This document shows, in pieces, positions 9,313 to 18,927 of a stretch of DNA of 64,000 nt. How positions within the stretch are numbered: the first letter of the stretch is position 1; each line of letters begins with the position of its first letter. The stretch covers positions 92,879-156,878 of the forward strand of contig NZ_JAPIVK010000006.1 in the NCBI RefSeq assembly GCF_026183675.1, given 5' to 3'. The translations under genes and the position numbers were made by a program. Origin of the DNA: Microbulbifer halophilus (lineage in GTDB: Bacteria; Pseudomonadota; Gammaproteobacteria; Pseudomonadales; Cellvibrionaceae). The notes beneath the pieces were generated by a model. That model saw only the letters and a program-made list of their open reading frames with translations, had not been told where the DNA came from and ran no database searches.

Positions 9313-11157
9313 ATGAAGAAATTTCCCCCCCTGATCGCCGCCTTGCTTACCATCGCCACCGGTTGCACTGAAAAAGCCACCGAAGCTGCCGAGCTGGAGC
9401 CCGGCACGCCCGGCGAAAAACCGATCATCTACCAGACCCTGCCGCGCCTGTTCGGCAACACCAACCCCGCCAACAAACCCTGGGGCACCATCGAAGAGAA
9501 CGGCACGGGCAAGTTCAACGATTTCACGCCGGAAGTGCTCGCCGATATCCGCGAGCTGGGGGCCAATTACATCTGGTATACCGGCTCGCTGCATCACGCA
9601 TTGGTAGGCGACTACACCCAATACGGTATCAGTAACGACGACCCGGACGTGATCAAGGGCCGCGCCGGCTCCCCCTATGCGATCAAGGATTACTACAGCG
9701 TCAACCCGGACCTGGCAGAAGACCCGGCAAAGCGCCTGGATGAATTCCGCGCGCTGATTCGGCGCAGCCACGCGCAGGGCCTCAAGGTCATCATCGATAT
9801 CGTCCCCAACCATGTGGCCCGCGCCTACGAATCACTCGACAAACCGGAGGGGGTTCGGGATTTCGGTGCCACCGACGATACCTCGCTCACCTACGCCCGC
9901 GACAACAGTTTCTACTACGTGGTCGGCGAGGACTTCAAAGTGCCCGAGAGCGACGACTATCGGCCGCTGGGCGGCGAGCCGCACCCGCTGGCGGACGGCG
10001 AGTTCGAGGAGAGCCCGGCCAAGTGGACCGGCAACGGCGCCCGCGCGGCGCAACCGGACATTGACGACTGGTACGAGACGGTCAAGATCAATTTCGGCGT
10101 GCGTCCGGACGGCAGCAAGGACTTCCCGGAACTGTCTGCGGCGTTCGCGCAGAAAGATTACCGGGTGCACGCCGAATTCTGGTCGGACAAGGATGTACCG
10201 GACTCCTGGGAAAAACTCCGCGATATCACCCACTACTGGCTCGATTTCGGCGTCGACGGATTCCGCTACGATATGGCCGGCATGGTGCCGGTGGAGTTCT
10301 GGAGCTACCTGAACTCCTCCATCAAGATGGAGAAGCCGGACACCCTGTTGCTGGCCGAGATCTATACGCCCGAGCGCTACCGCGACTATATCCGGCAGGG
10401 CAAGATGGATTACCTCTACGACAAGGTGGGCAGCTACGATGCCATCCGCGCAGTACTGGAAGGCGAGGGTAGTACTGACACGGTCGCGGAGGTCCAGCGG
10501 AGCCTGCAGGATATCGCCCCGCATATGCTGCGCTTTATGGAAAACCACGATGAACAGCGCATCGCCAGCCCGGAGTTCGCCGGCAGCGCCGGGGCCGGCA
10601 AACCGGCGATGCTGGTTTCCGCCACCGTGTCCGCCGCCCCCACGCTGGTCTACTTCGGCCAGGAACTGGGCGAGCCGGCACGCCGGGACGCCGGCTTCGG
10701 CAAGGCCAGCCGCACCACCATTTTCGATTACTGGTCGGTACCGAGTGTACGCCGCTGGCTGCAGGGAGAATCCACCGCGGAGGAAAAGCAACTGCGCGAC
10801 TTTTACAGTCGCCTTCTGAATTTTTCCGCCTCGAGCAGCGCCCTGCGCGGTCAATACTTCGACCTGCACCGCTACAACCGCGAGCACAGCGACGGCTACG
10901 GCGGGCAACAATTCGCCTTTGCCCGCTGGGCCGGCGACGAAAAGCTGATGGTGATCGCCAACTTCGGCGACAGGGAAAAGGCTCTGACACTGCGGTTGCC
11001 GCCGGCGCTGATGCAGCAGTGGCAACTCGAAGAAGGTCGTTACGCGCTGACGGATCAGCTGGACACAGCGACCGCAGAGTTATTGTTCGATGAAGAAGAG
11101 GGGAAAATCGAGCTGAGGCTGGCGCCGCAGTCGGGACATATTTTCCGGCTGCAATAG
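9313..11157 (+). CDS. GH13 alpha-amylase-family lipoprotein
   Basis: The 614-residue protein has a lipoprotein signal (PLIAALLTIATGC, acylated Cys about 19), so it is probably membrane-anchored facing the periplasm or the cell surface. The GH13 barrel shows DIVPNH and GFRYDMAG with nucleophile D320. It also has LLAEIY with E349 and MENHDEQR with D413. The barrel starts directly after the lipobox (IIYQTLPRLFG), so there is no N-terminal accessory domain. A small C-terminal beta-domain ends the protein. It closes the three-gene amylolytic run and probably trims maltodextrins. Its exact specificity (amylase or glucanohydrolase) is open. Confidence 0.9.
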   Translation: MKKFPPLIAALLTIATGCTEKATEAAELEPGTPGEKPIIYQTLPRLFGNTNPANKPWGTIEENGTGKFNDFTPEVLADIRELGANYIWYTGSLHHALVGDYTQYGISNDDPDVIKGRAGSPYAIKDYYSVNPDLAEDPAKRLDEFRALIRRSHAQGLKVIIDIVPNHVARAYESLDKPEGVRDFGATDDTSLTYARDNSFYYVVGEDFKVPESDDYRPLGGEPHPLADGEFEESPAKWTGNGARAAQPDIDDWYETVKINFGVRPDGSKDFPELSAAFAQKDYRVHAEFWSDKDVPDSWEKLRDITHYWLDFGVDGFRYDMAGMVPVEFWSYLNSSIKMEKPDTLLLAEIYTPERYRDYIRQGKMDYLYDKVGSYDAIRAVLEGEGSTDTVAEVQRSLQDIAPHMLRFMENHDEQRIASPEFAGSAGAGKPAMLVSATVSAAPTLVYFGQELGEPARRDAGFGKASRTTIFDYWSVPSVRRWLQGESTAEEKQLRDFYSRLLNFSASSSALRGQYFDLHRYNREHSDGYGGQQFAFARWAGDEKLMVIANFGDREKALTLRLPPALMQQWQLEEGRYALTDQLDTATAELLFDEEEGKIELRLAPQSGHIFRLQ

Positions 11158-11217
11158 AGCCGGGACCTTTACGAAAACAACACTCAAACAATCGCCTGCG
11201 GTGCGGGCTCTACGGGG

Positions 11218-13704
11218 TCAGTGATTGAGTGCCAGCCGCTGCGGCAGCGGATTGCGGGCGCGGAATGCGGCCCGGTCTTCGTCGGCGACCTGTTCCAGCA
11301 GGTTGCTGTAGAAACGGTTGGCGCTGGCCCGGGCGGCCAGGTCGGCACGGCCCCGGTGCTGGGACAGCAGGAAGTCCAGGTGCTCGAAGATATAGCTACG
11401 CCAGTAGCCGTCCACTTTCTTCAGTAGCGGCCGTGCCACCGACAGGCTCTGCTGTAGCCCGCTCCAGTCGCCGCGCTGCCGCTGGCGGCGGCACTGCACT
11501 TCCAGCCAGCGCAACTGCTCCACGGGGTAATCCTCCCACTGCACCTCTTCCAGCGCCGCCTGCCCGTCCAGGCCCAGCTCCACCGCGGCGATGCGCGCGC
11601 GCAGCCCCAGCCGGTGCGGCACTTCCGGGCCCAATAGCGGATCTAGCTCCCCATGGATTTTTTCCGCGCGCTGAGATTCGCCCCTTTCCCGGGCCAGTTG
11701 CAGGCGCAACAACTTTTCCGCCACCCGCTGCTCGACACTGCCGTATTCGGCCAGGGGCTTCGCCAGTTCTGTCAGTTGTCGCTCGGCCCGCTGCAACTGC
11801 CCCAGGGCCAGGGACAGCTCGGCGCGCCAGAGATCAAACTCGACGATGCCGCGCCTGTCTCCGCGGCTGTGCATGAATTCGCTCACCGAGTCCCATTTTT
11901 CCGACGCGGACCTGAAGCGTCCCTGCAGAAATGCCAACCGGCCCAGATAGGCGCGAATGACGATTTCGTAATCTTCCAGGTTTTCCCGCCGGGCCAGTTT
12001 CTCGCCGGTCCGCAGGGCCCGGTAGGCTTCCGGCCAGTTGCCACGCTGCAGTTCCAGCTGGGCGATATTCTGCCGCACCTCCACTTCGCCCATGGGGTCG
12101 TGGGCTTTTGCAAAATTTTCCCGGGCGCTGCGCCAGTAGACCATGGAGTGGTCGTAGTCGGACAGCAGGAAGTAGATGAAGCCCACGTTGTTCTGGCTCT
12201 CGGCGCGCAGCCAGATATCGTCCAGGCGCATGCGGATGGAGAGCGCGCTGCGATAGCGCTCCAGTGCATCGCGATAGTGGCCGCGCTCCTCCGCCAGCAG
12301 GCCCATCTGGTTGTAGATTTCGCTCTGTGCCTTTTCGTCCCCAAGGTCCCCGGCCAGGGCCAGCGCCTCGCCCAGTTTCCGTTCCGCGGCCTCGCCCTCA
12401 CCGCGCATGCTGTGCAGTGTGGCGAGATTGCCGAGGCTGGTAACCTGGCCGCGCCTGTCGCCCTCGGCGCGTCGCTGTTCCAGGCCCCGGACGTAGTAGT
12501 CCCGCGCCTGCTGCAACTGGCCCAGGCGCTGGTGGGCCACGCCGTAGGCGTTCAGCACATCGCCACGACCGGACAGGTCGCGCAGGCGCTCGTGGGCTTC
12601 CAGTGCCCGCGGCAGGTATTCGTCCAGCGCCCGCTGGCCGCGGCCGGATACGATGGCGGCCTTGGACAGCTCCAGCCAGGCGCGGGCATGTTTCGGGTCC
12701 AGCACCACCACCTTCTGCAACTCCACCAGCGCCTCTTCGAACAGGCCCTGCTCCATCTGCAGTGCGGCCAGCTCCATGCGCGCGCGTGTACGGCCGGGAA
12801 AGGTCTCGATCAAGCGGTGCAGGAAGGTTTCCGCCGCGTCGGCATCCCCCCGCCAGCGGGCGGACAGGGCCTGGGCCCAATAGGCGGTCGCGGAATCCGG
12901 GCGGCTGGCTGCGACGGTGTGCTGCAGGCTGGCTTCGGCTTCCGCGGTATCCCCCTGATCACTGGCGATACGGGCCCGCAGTAGCCAGCCGGGCCCGTAG
13001 TCGGGCTGGGATCGCACCAGTTGGTCGGCAGCGTCGCGCGCCCTCTGTAGCTGCCCCAGTCGATAGGCCTCTTTTGCGCTGGCGAAGCGCTGGGCGTCTG
13101 CAGTCCACAGGGGCACCTCCCGTCCGGAGGTGCCATCGATCTGCAACGCGTCCCCCACCAGGGTGCCGGCCCGCTGGAAGAATGCGGGCAGCGCGTCCGC
13201 TGCCAGCCGCTGGTCCGCCAGGGTCTGCGCGGCGCGATTCGGCGCGTGCAGGCTGCGCAGCTTCAATACAACCCGGTAGTTGTCCCGCACTGGGAAAACC
13301 CGGGCCGCGAGCAGGTAGTCGGCCCCCATCAGTCGGGCGACCTTTGCCGCCTGGCGATCGTCCGCTCCCGGATAGGTCTGCTGGAACAACTGCAGCGCCC
13401 TGTTCACATCGCCGGGTTGCAACACCCGGATTTTCCGCAGATCCCGCAGCGACTGGTTCAACAGTAGCTGCCCGCCGTCTTCCAACCAGTCGGTATCGCC
13501 CGACAGGCCGGACAACTTCACCGGCAACACCGCGAGAGCGTGCGCAGCGCCCGCGGATGGCGGCTGCGGTGCCGCCGAATCCCGGGTACCGAACAGCCCC
13601 AGCAGCACGACGGCGGTGAGCGCAGAGAAAGTCATCACCAGTCCGCGACGGATGTCGTCACGCGCGAACCGGTCCCCGCCGGTTATCTCGCTCTTCTCGG
13701 ACAT
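11218..13704 (-). CDS. Membrane-anchored TPR protein with TolB/CsgG-like N-domain
   Basis: The 828-residue protein has a single transmembrane segment (about 22-42) after a charged N-terminus. A domain of about 150 residues follows, starting LAVLPVKLSGLSGD, resembling the adenylate-cyclase/TolB-type amino-terminal domains seen before TPR arrays. At least ten TPR-like helical pairs follow (for example GWLLRARIASDQGDTAEAEA and NAYGVAHQRLGQLQQARDYY). There is no DNA-binding domain. It overlaps by one base (TGATG) the preceding gene on the same strand (13704-14669), so the two are probably translated together. It interrupts the alpha-glucan genes without an obvious link to them. Function is unknown; a scaffold or sensor role is only inference. 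Confidence 0.75.
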   Translation of the reverse strand: MSEKSEITGGDRFARDDIRRGLVMTFSALTAVVLLGLFGTRDSAAPQPPSAGAAHALAVLPVKLSGLSGDTDWLEDGGQLLLNQSLRDLRKIRVLQPGDVNRALQLFQQTYPGADDRQAAKVARLMGADYLLAARVFPVRDNYRVVLKLRSLHAPNRAAQTLADQRLAADALPAFFQRAGTLVGDALQIDGTSGREVPLWTADAQRFASAKEAYRLGQLQRARDAADQLVRSQPDYGPGWLLRARIASDQGDTAEAEASLQHTVAASRPDSATAYWAQALSARWRGDADAAETFLHRLIETFPGRTRARMELAALQMEQGLFEEALVELQKVVVLDPKHARAWLELSKAAIVSGRGQRALDEYLPRALEAHERLRDLSGRGDVLNAYGVAHQRLGQLQQARDYYVRGLEQRRAEGDRRGQVTSLGNLATLHSMRGEGEAAERKLGEALALAGDLGDEKAQSEIYNQMGLLAEERGHYRDALERYRSALSIRMRLDDIWLRAESQNNVGFIYFLLSDYDHSMVYWRSARENFAKAHDPMGEVEVRQNIAQLELQRGNWPEAYRALRTGEKLARRENLEDYEIVIRAYLGRLAFLQGRFRSASEKWDSVSEFMHSRGDRRGIVEFDLWRAELSLALGQLQRAERQLTELAKPLAEYGSVEQRVAEKLLRLQLARERGESQRAEKIHGELDPLLGPEVPHRLGLRARIAAVELGLDGQAALEEVQWEDYPVEQLRWLEVQCRRQRQRGDWSGLQQSLSVARPLLKKVDGYWRSYIFEHLDFLLSQHRGRADLAARASANRFYSNLLEQVADEDRAAFRARNPLPQRLALNH

Positions 13705-14669
13705 CAGTCGGGAAGCTCCAGGCTGAAGATCAGGGTTTGTGCCGACGCGCTGAGTTCGCCGGCGACATTGTCGATATCGCGGCTGGAGCGCCAGATATTG
13801 GGAATCCAGTAACCACTGTTCCTGTCGATGATGGCCAGTGCGGACTCCAGCCTCCGCACGGCCTCGGCATCGTCTTCGAAGGCCCAGGCGCCCTTCGCAT
13901 AGACCACTTTCAGGTAGAGACTCCAGTATATCCAGGCCGGCATCTGGCTGCGGAATTCGTGCAGCTTGTCTTGCAGCCGGTAAAATTTGCCGGCGATCAC
14001 GGTATCTGTCTCCCGCTTGTCCTCCACTACCAGGAACTCGGAAAACTTGCCCCGCCGGCCGCGACAGCGATAGCTGCCAGAGCCGACATAGGTGGTGATA
14101 TCGCGGAAGTCCTCGCCCTCGGAGGCGGCAAACAGGCGCAGCCTTGTGCCCGGTTCGTACTCCAGGTTGTGGGTGTGTAGCTCCAGCTCCACGGTATCGG
14201 TGAAGGTGAGGCCGCCGACCGGCTCTATCCCGATCAGCATCGGGAATTCGGCCGGGGGCAACACCCGGGTGCCAGGCGGCAGACGATGTAGCAGGCTGGG
14301 TTCGACAGGATCGAACCGGTCGACGGAGAGACCGATATTCTGTTCGGTCAGCCCGAATACCTGGTCGAAGGTAATCAGCAGATCGGACTCTATATCGCCG
14401 GGCAGGGAGAGAAAGGCGATCACCTGGTTGCCGTCGATCTCCAACTCCACCAGGCCCAACAGGCCCACGTCCAATACCAGATTATCGAGATTGAGGTCGA
14501 TCAGCCCGGTATTGATTTCGATTTTCGTTTTTCTGAGCAGATCCAGCAGACCCGCACTGGCACCGGCGGCCAGCAGTAACAGCAGCAGTCCGCCCAGCAG
14601 CCGCGCCTTCAGCGATACCCTCGTAGCCCGGCGGGATCCATTTCTCCCGGTTTTGCGATATCGCAACAT
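13704..14669 (-). CDS. Exported protein of unknown function, coupled to the TPR gene
   Basis: I do not recognise this 321-residue family. It has a basic N-terminus and a strong hydrophobic signal ending ASAGLLDLL. A Leu-rich, beta-like region (ITFDQVFGL, SVDRFDPVEPSLLHRLPPGT) follows, then a C-terminal helical part (HEFRSQMPAWIYWSLYLKVVYAKGAW). A CRGRRGKFSEF segment suggests a small structured domain with Cys. It is the first gene of a two-gene unit overlapping the TPR protein by one base, suggesting they work together in the envelope. No enzymatic motif is visible. Confidence 0.65.
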   Translation of the reverse strand: MLRYRKTGRNGSRRATRVSLKARLLGGLLLLLLAAGASAGLLDLLRKTKIEINTGLIDLNLDNLVLDVGLLGLVELEIDGNQVIAFLSLPGDIESDLLITFDQVFGLTEQNIGLSVDRFDPVEPSLLHRLPPGTRVLPPAEFPMLIGIEPVGGLTFTDTVELELHTHNLEYEPGTRLRLFAASEGEDFRDITTYVGSGSYRCRGRRGKFSEFLVVEDKRETDTVIAGKFYRLQDKLHEFRSQMPAWIYWSLYLKVVYAKGAWAFEDDAEAVRRLESALAIIDRNSGYWIPNIWRSSRDIDNVAGELSASAQTLIFSLELPD

Positions 14670-14826
14670 CTCCGTGCCCTCGTTTTTATCTTTACGGAGA
14701 GGCTAGTAGTACAGAGGCTCGGGTGCTGGCGAGGTGCAAAGCTGACCGGGAATTTCCGCTAAAAAATGTGATCTGCTCGGCAGGCATGTCGCAGGAGTTA
14801 TCTTGTTGTCTCTCGCCCGGAGGGAA

Positions 14827-14853
14827 TTCCGCGCCGAAAAAAGCGGCGCGGAA
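14827..14853 (-). terminator. Hairpin downstream of the secreted alpha-amylase
   Basis: TTCCGCGCCG and CGGCGCGGAA form a 10-bp stem 17 bases after the amylase stop codon on the minus strand. It lacks a long T-run on that strand, so it may be a stabilising hairpin or a weak terminator. Confidence 0.5.
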
Positions 14854-14869
14854 AGGGAAGGCGGGGCGG

Positions 14870-16864
14870 TTATTCGGTTTCAAGCGAATAGGTCATGGCC
14901 GTGTCGTCCACGGTAACACGGTAGCTGCCATTTACAACGGTGGGGATATCGACACCGGCCCGGTCCAGGATGCCATCTCCGTCGCTGTCCCCGTAGTTTT
15001 CTGTCCAGTCGCCGTACACATCGAATTTGAAGCGCTGATCCTCGCTGCCGTCGAAGCTCACTATCGCTTCCCAGGTGTTGTCCGCCACCAGTGTCATCGC
15101 AGTGCTGCCCCAGCTGTTGGCTGTGCCGCGGAAGTGAAGTGAGGGCAGGTTGGATTGCAGGGTGCCGCAATCCGATATGCAGGCCAGGCTGTAGGTCAGG
15201 GTCCGGTCGTTGACCTCCACGCGATAGGTACCACTGATCGGTGTATGGATATCGCCGCCGCCCTGCTCCAGGATGCCGTCGCCATCGCTATCGCCGTAAT
15301 TCCAGCTCCAGTCACCCTCCACATCAAACTTGAAACGCTGTTCACTGCTGCCGTCAAACACCACCGTCGTACGCCAGGTGTTATCCGCCACCAGATCCAT
15401 TGCCGTGGTGCCCCAGTTATTGGGCGTACCGCGGAAATAGAGCTGCGGGAAGTTCTGCGCGATGCAGTCGCTGCAAGGCGCTGCGGGGGCACCGCCGTGA
15501 ATCGCGGCGGCACTGTTGGCGGCCACACTGAATTGTGCGTAACCATCGGCTCCCACGCTGATTACATCGCCGCTGCAGGGCTCGTCCCCGTCCAGGACAT
15601 TGCAGTAGGCCCCGGCGGGCAGGCCGGTGTACAGGTTCTGCTCCAGGCTGCCGCTCTCGTTGTTGATCACGACGAACCCCTTCTGTCCGCGGCTGAAGGC
15701 GATCTGGTTATCGCCGTTGTCCCACCAGTTCTGCAGCGGGGTGCCATCCACATGGTTGCGAAAACCGACCATATTGGCGATGTTGCCCCAGCGGTGCTGG
15801 CAGACCCAGGCGCTGTTGCCACAGTCCTGCGGGCCACTGGCGGGCGGGCCGATCTCCGTATCGCTGAAGGCATAGCCGGACATAATTTTCGGGTAACCGT
15901 AGGGATGTGCCAGCATGAAAATATTGGCGAGGTTGTACCTGGCCCCGTCCTTATAGGTAAGGTTTCCGCCACCGCCGTGGCCACGCTCGCGGTCGTGGTT
16001 GTCGATGAAGTTCACCGCTTTCCCGGAGCCGAGAAGCCCCCAGGATTCACCAATTGTCTCCAGGTATTTGATCTGGCCGTTGAAGTTGCCAGCAACATCG
16101 GTACCGTATTTGAATTCCGTGACCCGGCCAAGGTGGGTGTAGTTTGCGGGCTGGATTTCGGCCGCTTCCCCGGCCGCGCCGATCACCTCGGAAAAAACCC
16201 AGGGGTTGCCGGCCGCGCCGAGGATGACATCGAGGTCGGTGGGGCTCATATGCTTGACCGCATCGATACGGAATCCATCCACGCCCATGTTCGACAGCTT
16301 GTTGAAATAGGCCGCCAGGGTGTCGCGCACATAACCGGAACCGGTATCCAGGTCCGGCAGGCCGCTGAGGCGGCAATTCCAGACGTTGCCGGCATCACCG
16401 TAATCAGTGATATCACAGCCGGCGTGGTAATCCGCGGGGGAGAATTCCGGGTGGTTGGTCAGGCTCCAGGGCGTGCCGCCCCAGCCGGTACCGCCGCTGT
16501 TGTGGGCGGCGGTGTGATTGATTACCGCATCTGCATACACCTTGACACCGGCGGCGTGGCAACGCTGGATCATGCTGGCCAGTTCCGACTCGGTGCCGCT
16601 GCGACTGCTGAGGTTGGTGTAGGTTACCGGCTGGTAGCGGGCCCACCAGGTATCGTGACTAATATGCTCCTGGGGCGGCGATATCTGAACTGCGTCGTAA
16701 CCTTTGGGGCCGAGAAAATTTTCGCACTCGCTGGCGATATCGTTCCAGCGCCATTCGAACAGGTGCACAAACGCTGTGCCGGCGGAGAGATTGTTACTGG
16801 CGAGCGCGCCGATCACCATGGCCGCGCCCGCAAACCAGTTGCTGGTCTGGGTCTGTGGTTTCAT
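14870..16864 (-). CDS. Secreted animal-type GH13 alpha-amylase with two C-terminal binding repeats
   Basis: The 664-residue preprotein has a signal peptide (about 1-28). The mature start GTAFVHLFEWRWNDIASECE is the hallmark of the chloride-dependent, animal-like bacterial amylases known from Pseudoalteromonas. The barrel contains DAVINHT, FRIDAVKH with nucleophile D201, SEV with acid/base E226, and DNHDR with D291. R199, N289 and a basic residue near K326 could bind chloride. Two repeats of about 90 residues (472-560 and 573-661) each show the pattern FRGTxNxWGxTAM followed by NYGDSDGDGIL. They are probably starch-binding modules. It would be the extracellular starch-degrading enzyme of the locus, making oligosaccharides for the TonB receptor. 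Confidence 0.93.
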   Translation of the reverse strand: MKPQTQTSNWFAGAAMVIGALASNNLSAGTAFVHLFEWRWNDIASECENFLGPKGYDAVQISPPQEHISHDTWWARYQPVTYTNLSSRSGTESELASMIQRCHAAGVKVYADAVINHTAAHNSGGTGWGGTPWSLTNHPEFSPADYHAGCDITDYGDAGNVWNCRLSGLPDLDTGSGYVRDTLAAYFNKLSNMGVDGFRIDAVKHMSPTDLDVILGAAGNPWVFSEVIGAAGEAAEIQPANYTHLGRVTEFKYGTDVAGNFNGQIKYLETIGESWGLLGSGKAVNFIDNHDRERGHGGGGNLTYKDGARYNLANIFMLAHPYGYPKIMSGYAFSDTEIGPPASGPQDCGNSAWVCQHRWGNIANMVGFRNHVDGTPLQNWWDNGDNQIAFSRGQKGFVVINNESGSLEQNLYTGLPAGAYCNVLDGDEPCSGDVISVGADGYAQFSVAANSAAAIHGGAPAAPCSDCIAQNFPQLYFRGTPNNWGTTAMDLVADNTWRTTVVFDGSSEQRFKFDVEGDWSWNYGDSDGDGILEQGGGDIHTPISGTYRVEVNDRTLTYSLACISDCGTLQSNLPSLHFRGTANSWGSTAMTLVADNTWEAIVSFDGSEDQRFKFDVYGDWTENYGDSDGDGILDRAGVDIPTVVNGSYRVTVDDTAMTYSLETE

Positions 16865-17001
16865 CGCTGTTTCCCGTTATTGTTATTTAGGAACTTTCAA
16901 CTGCCGGCCGGACAGCTTGCCGGGCAGCGCGGGAACAGCTTAAGGAAAGGGACAAATCCCCGGCATCCACCCGCTGTGGGGCGTAGCAAATTCAAGCGCC
17001 A

Positions 17002-17029
17002 GAAAATCCCCCGCCCGATGGCGGGGGAT
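17002..17029 (-). terminator. Rho-independent terminator of the GH13 lipoprotein gene
   Basis: ATCCCCCGCC, loop CGAT and GGCGGGGGAT form a perfect 10-bp GC-rich stem. On the minus strand it is followed by TTTT. It lies 24 bases after the stop of the minus-strand GH13 gene. Confidence 0.8.
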
Positions 17030-17052
17030 CCGCCGGGAGACGGGAAGATGGT

Positions 17053-18705
17053 CTATTCGGCCGGCGCCAGGAGCACCAGTCCGGAGGGCGTATCCAGGCT
17101 TACGCGACCGCCCTCGACGACCGCCGTTTTGCCGGAATAGAAATCCTCCAACCGCGCCCCTTCGGCAAAGGTATCGCCCACGGCAATGGATTTTTCGCCG
17201 CGCCCGCTGTCGACAGCAACCACCACCGGGGATTCACCGTCCAGCGTGCGGGCAAAGGTATAGGGCTTGTCGGCGATCTTACTGTGTACACCGGCACCCA
17301 CCGCCGGATGCTCTCGGCGGAACTGGCCCAGCTTCTGCCAGTGGGCCAGCAGCTCGCGGGTCTGCGGCTTTTCCAGATCCTGCCAGTTCATCGGGCTGCG
17401 CAGCTGGGCGTCGCCGTTGGCGGATGCGGTCAGGGGGCGGCCCAGTTCGTCGCCGTAGTAGATTTGCGCGGCGCCGGGGGCCAGCATCAGCTTGAACGCG
17501 GCCTCCCGCGCATGCTCGCGCTCGCGGTCGAAGGAGTGCATGTCGTCGTGCGAAGTCAGGTAGTTGAGCACGCTGACGCCATCGAGCGCACCGCCGTGCA
17601 GGCTGTCCGAGTAGCTGGAGAAGATACTTTCCATATCTTCGCCGGCGCGCTGGACCAGGTCGAAGTTGATCAGGCTGTCGAAGCCGTAGTCGAAGAAATC
17701 CACTCGGCGATCGCCGAAGTCGTACTCGCGGCCCTCGCTCGCTCCGAAATCGTTGATGCCGTAGCCATAGACTTCACCGACCATATAAAAATCGCGATCG
17801 TCGAGCTTTTTATCGGGGTTTTCCGCTTTCCACTGTGCCAGCGCATGACTTGCCTCTTTCTTGAGTTCCGCCCAGGCCCGCGGCTCCACATGCTTGGTGG
17901 TATCCACGCGGAAGCCGTCCACACCGTATTCCCACACCCAGTCGGTCGTCCACTTGATCAGGTAGTATCTCGGCGTGCGCGGATAGCCGGTGCGCTCGAA
18001 AAATGTATCCAGTTCCGCCCGCTCCTGTGCCAGGCGCCCCTCTTCGCGCCATTTTTCAACCAGTTGCGGCGGCAGCGATACCGGCTCTTCACTCTCTGTG
18101 CGGATATCCGGCAGGTTCTCCACCAGAGTGCAGCGCACTGTGCCGGCGAATCCGGTCCAGTCGCAGACCGGTCCGGGCCTGACCCAGGACTCGGGCCACA
18201 GCGGATCCTTTTCGGTCACCGGGCCGGTGTGGTTGATGACCACATCCAGTAGCACCCGGATTCCACGGCGGTGGGCGGTATCGATCAGTTCGGCCAGGTC
18301 GGCCTCAGTGCCGAAGTTCCTGTCGACTCCAGTCCAGTCACGGGGCCAGTAGCCGTGGTAGGGATAGGTGAGGCCCGTGCCCTCGTCGGTGGCGCCTTCA
18401 ATCTGTTCGTATACCGGCGACATCCACAGGGCGTCCACGCCCAGGTCACTGAAGTAGCCCTCCTCGAGCTTGTCGATCACGCCGCGCAGGTCGCCGCCGG
18501 TGAAACTGCGCAGCCGGGCTCCGTCGCGCCCGCGGCCGTAGCTGAGGTCGTTGTCCGGATCGCCGTTGCGAAAGCGGTCCGGCAACATGAAATAGATGGT
18601 GGCATTGGACCAGAAACTGTCGCCGGGCTGTGGATCGGCAACGGTGGTGTCGGTACAGGCGCTGATTCCCAGCATGGCAATCAGGCTCGCGGCGATGCGT
18701 TTCAT
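17053..18705 (-). CDS. GH13 alpha-amylase-family lipoprotein
   Basis: Starting at the ATG at 18705 (GAGAGA ribosome site just upstream) gives 550 residues with a lipoprotein signal ([16 protein letters not shown]). The longer in-frame start at 18774 adds a non-signal extension and is less likely. The barrel has an insertion-rich region I ([10 protein letters not shown]), [10 protein letters not shown] with the nucleophile Asp, MVGEVYGYG with the acid/base Glu, and LTSHDD. The long segment between regions I and II, with two Cys in CDWTG and RCTLV, resembles MalS-type periplasmic amylases. It shares the strand of the secreted amylase and probably processes maltodextrins at the envelope. Confidence 0.9.
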   Translation of the reverse strand: MKRIAASLIAMLGISACTDTTVADPQPGDSFWSNATIYFMLPDRFRNGDPDNDLSYGRGRDGARLRSFTGGDLRGVIDKLEEGYFSDLGVDALWMSPVYEQIEGATDEGTGLTYPYHGYWPRDWTGVDRNFGTEADLAELIDTAHRRGIRVLLDVVINHTGPVTEKDPLWPESWVRPGPVCDWTGFAGTVRCTLVENLPDIRTESEEPVSLPPQLVEKWREEGRLAQERAELDTFFERTGYPRTPRYYLIKWTTDWVWEYGVDGFRVDTTKHVEPRAWAELKKEASHALAQWKAENPDKKLDDRDFYMVGEVYGYGINDFGASEGREYDFGDRRVDFFDYGFDSLINFDLVQRAGEDMESIFSSYSDSLHGGALDGVSVLNYLTSHDDMHSFDREREHAREAAFKLMLAPGAAQIYYGDELGRPLTASANGDAQLRSPMNWQDLEKPQTRELLAHWQKLGQFRREHPAVGAGVHSKIADKPYTFARTLDGESPVVVAVDSGRGEKSIAVGDTFAEGARLEDFYSGKTAVVEGGRVSLDTPSGLVLLAPAE

Positions 18706-18927
18706 TTTATTCTCTCGACATACTTTCACGGTTTCTCGAGCAGACAACTCTACCAGCGGCCGCGCCGTCCACATCCTCCAGGCCGGGGGCGTAGCGCGAC
18801 TGCCGGGTCAATACGATTGCATTATGCCGGTGTCTACCATACAAAGAGAGGCGGCGGGAACTTTCCCAACGAGAAGTCCATCACAGTACACTATCGAACA
18901 GCCTATTCAGATCAAGGAGAGCTGGGG

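Noticed and set aside
15155..17140. 661-codon plus-strand frame opposite the secreted amylase
   Set aside because: Antisense shadow of the amylase; no domain or signal and no ribosome site.
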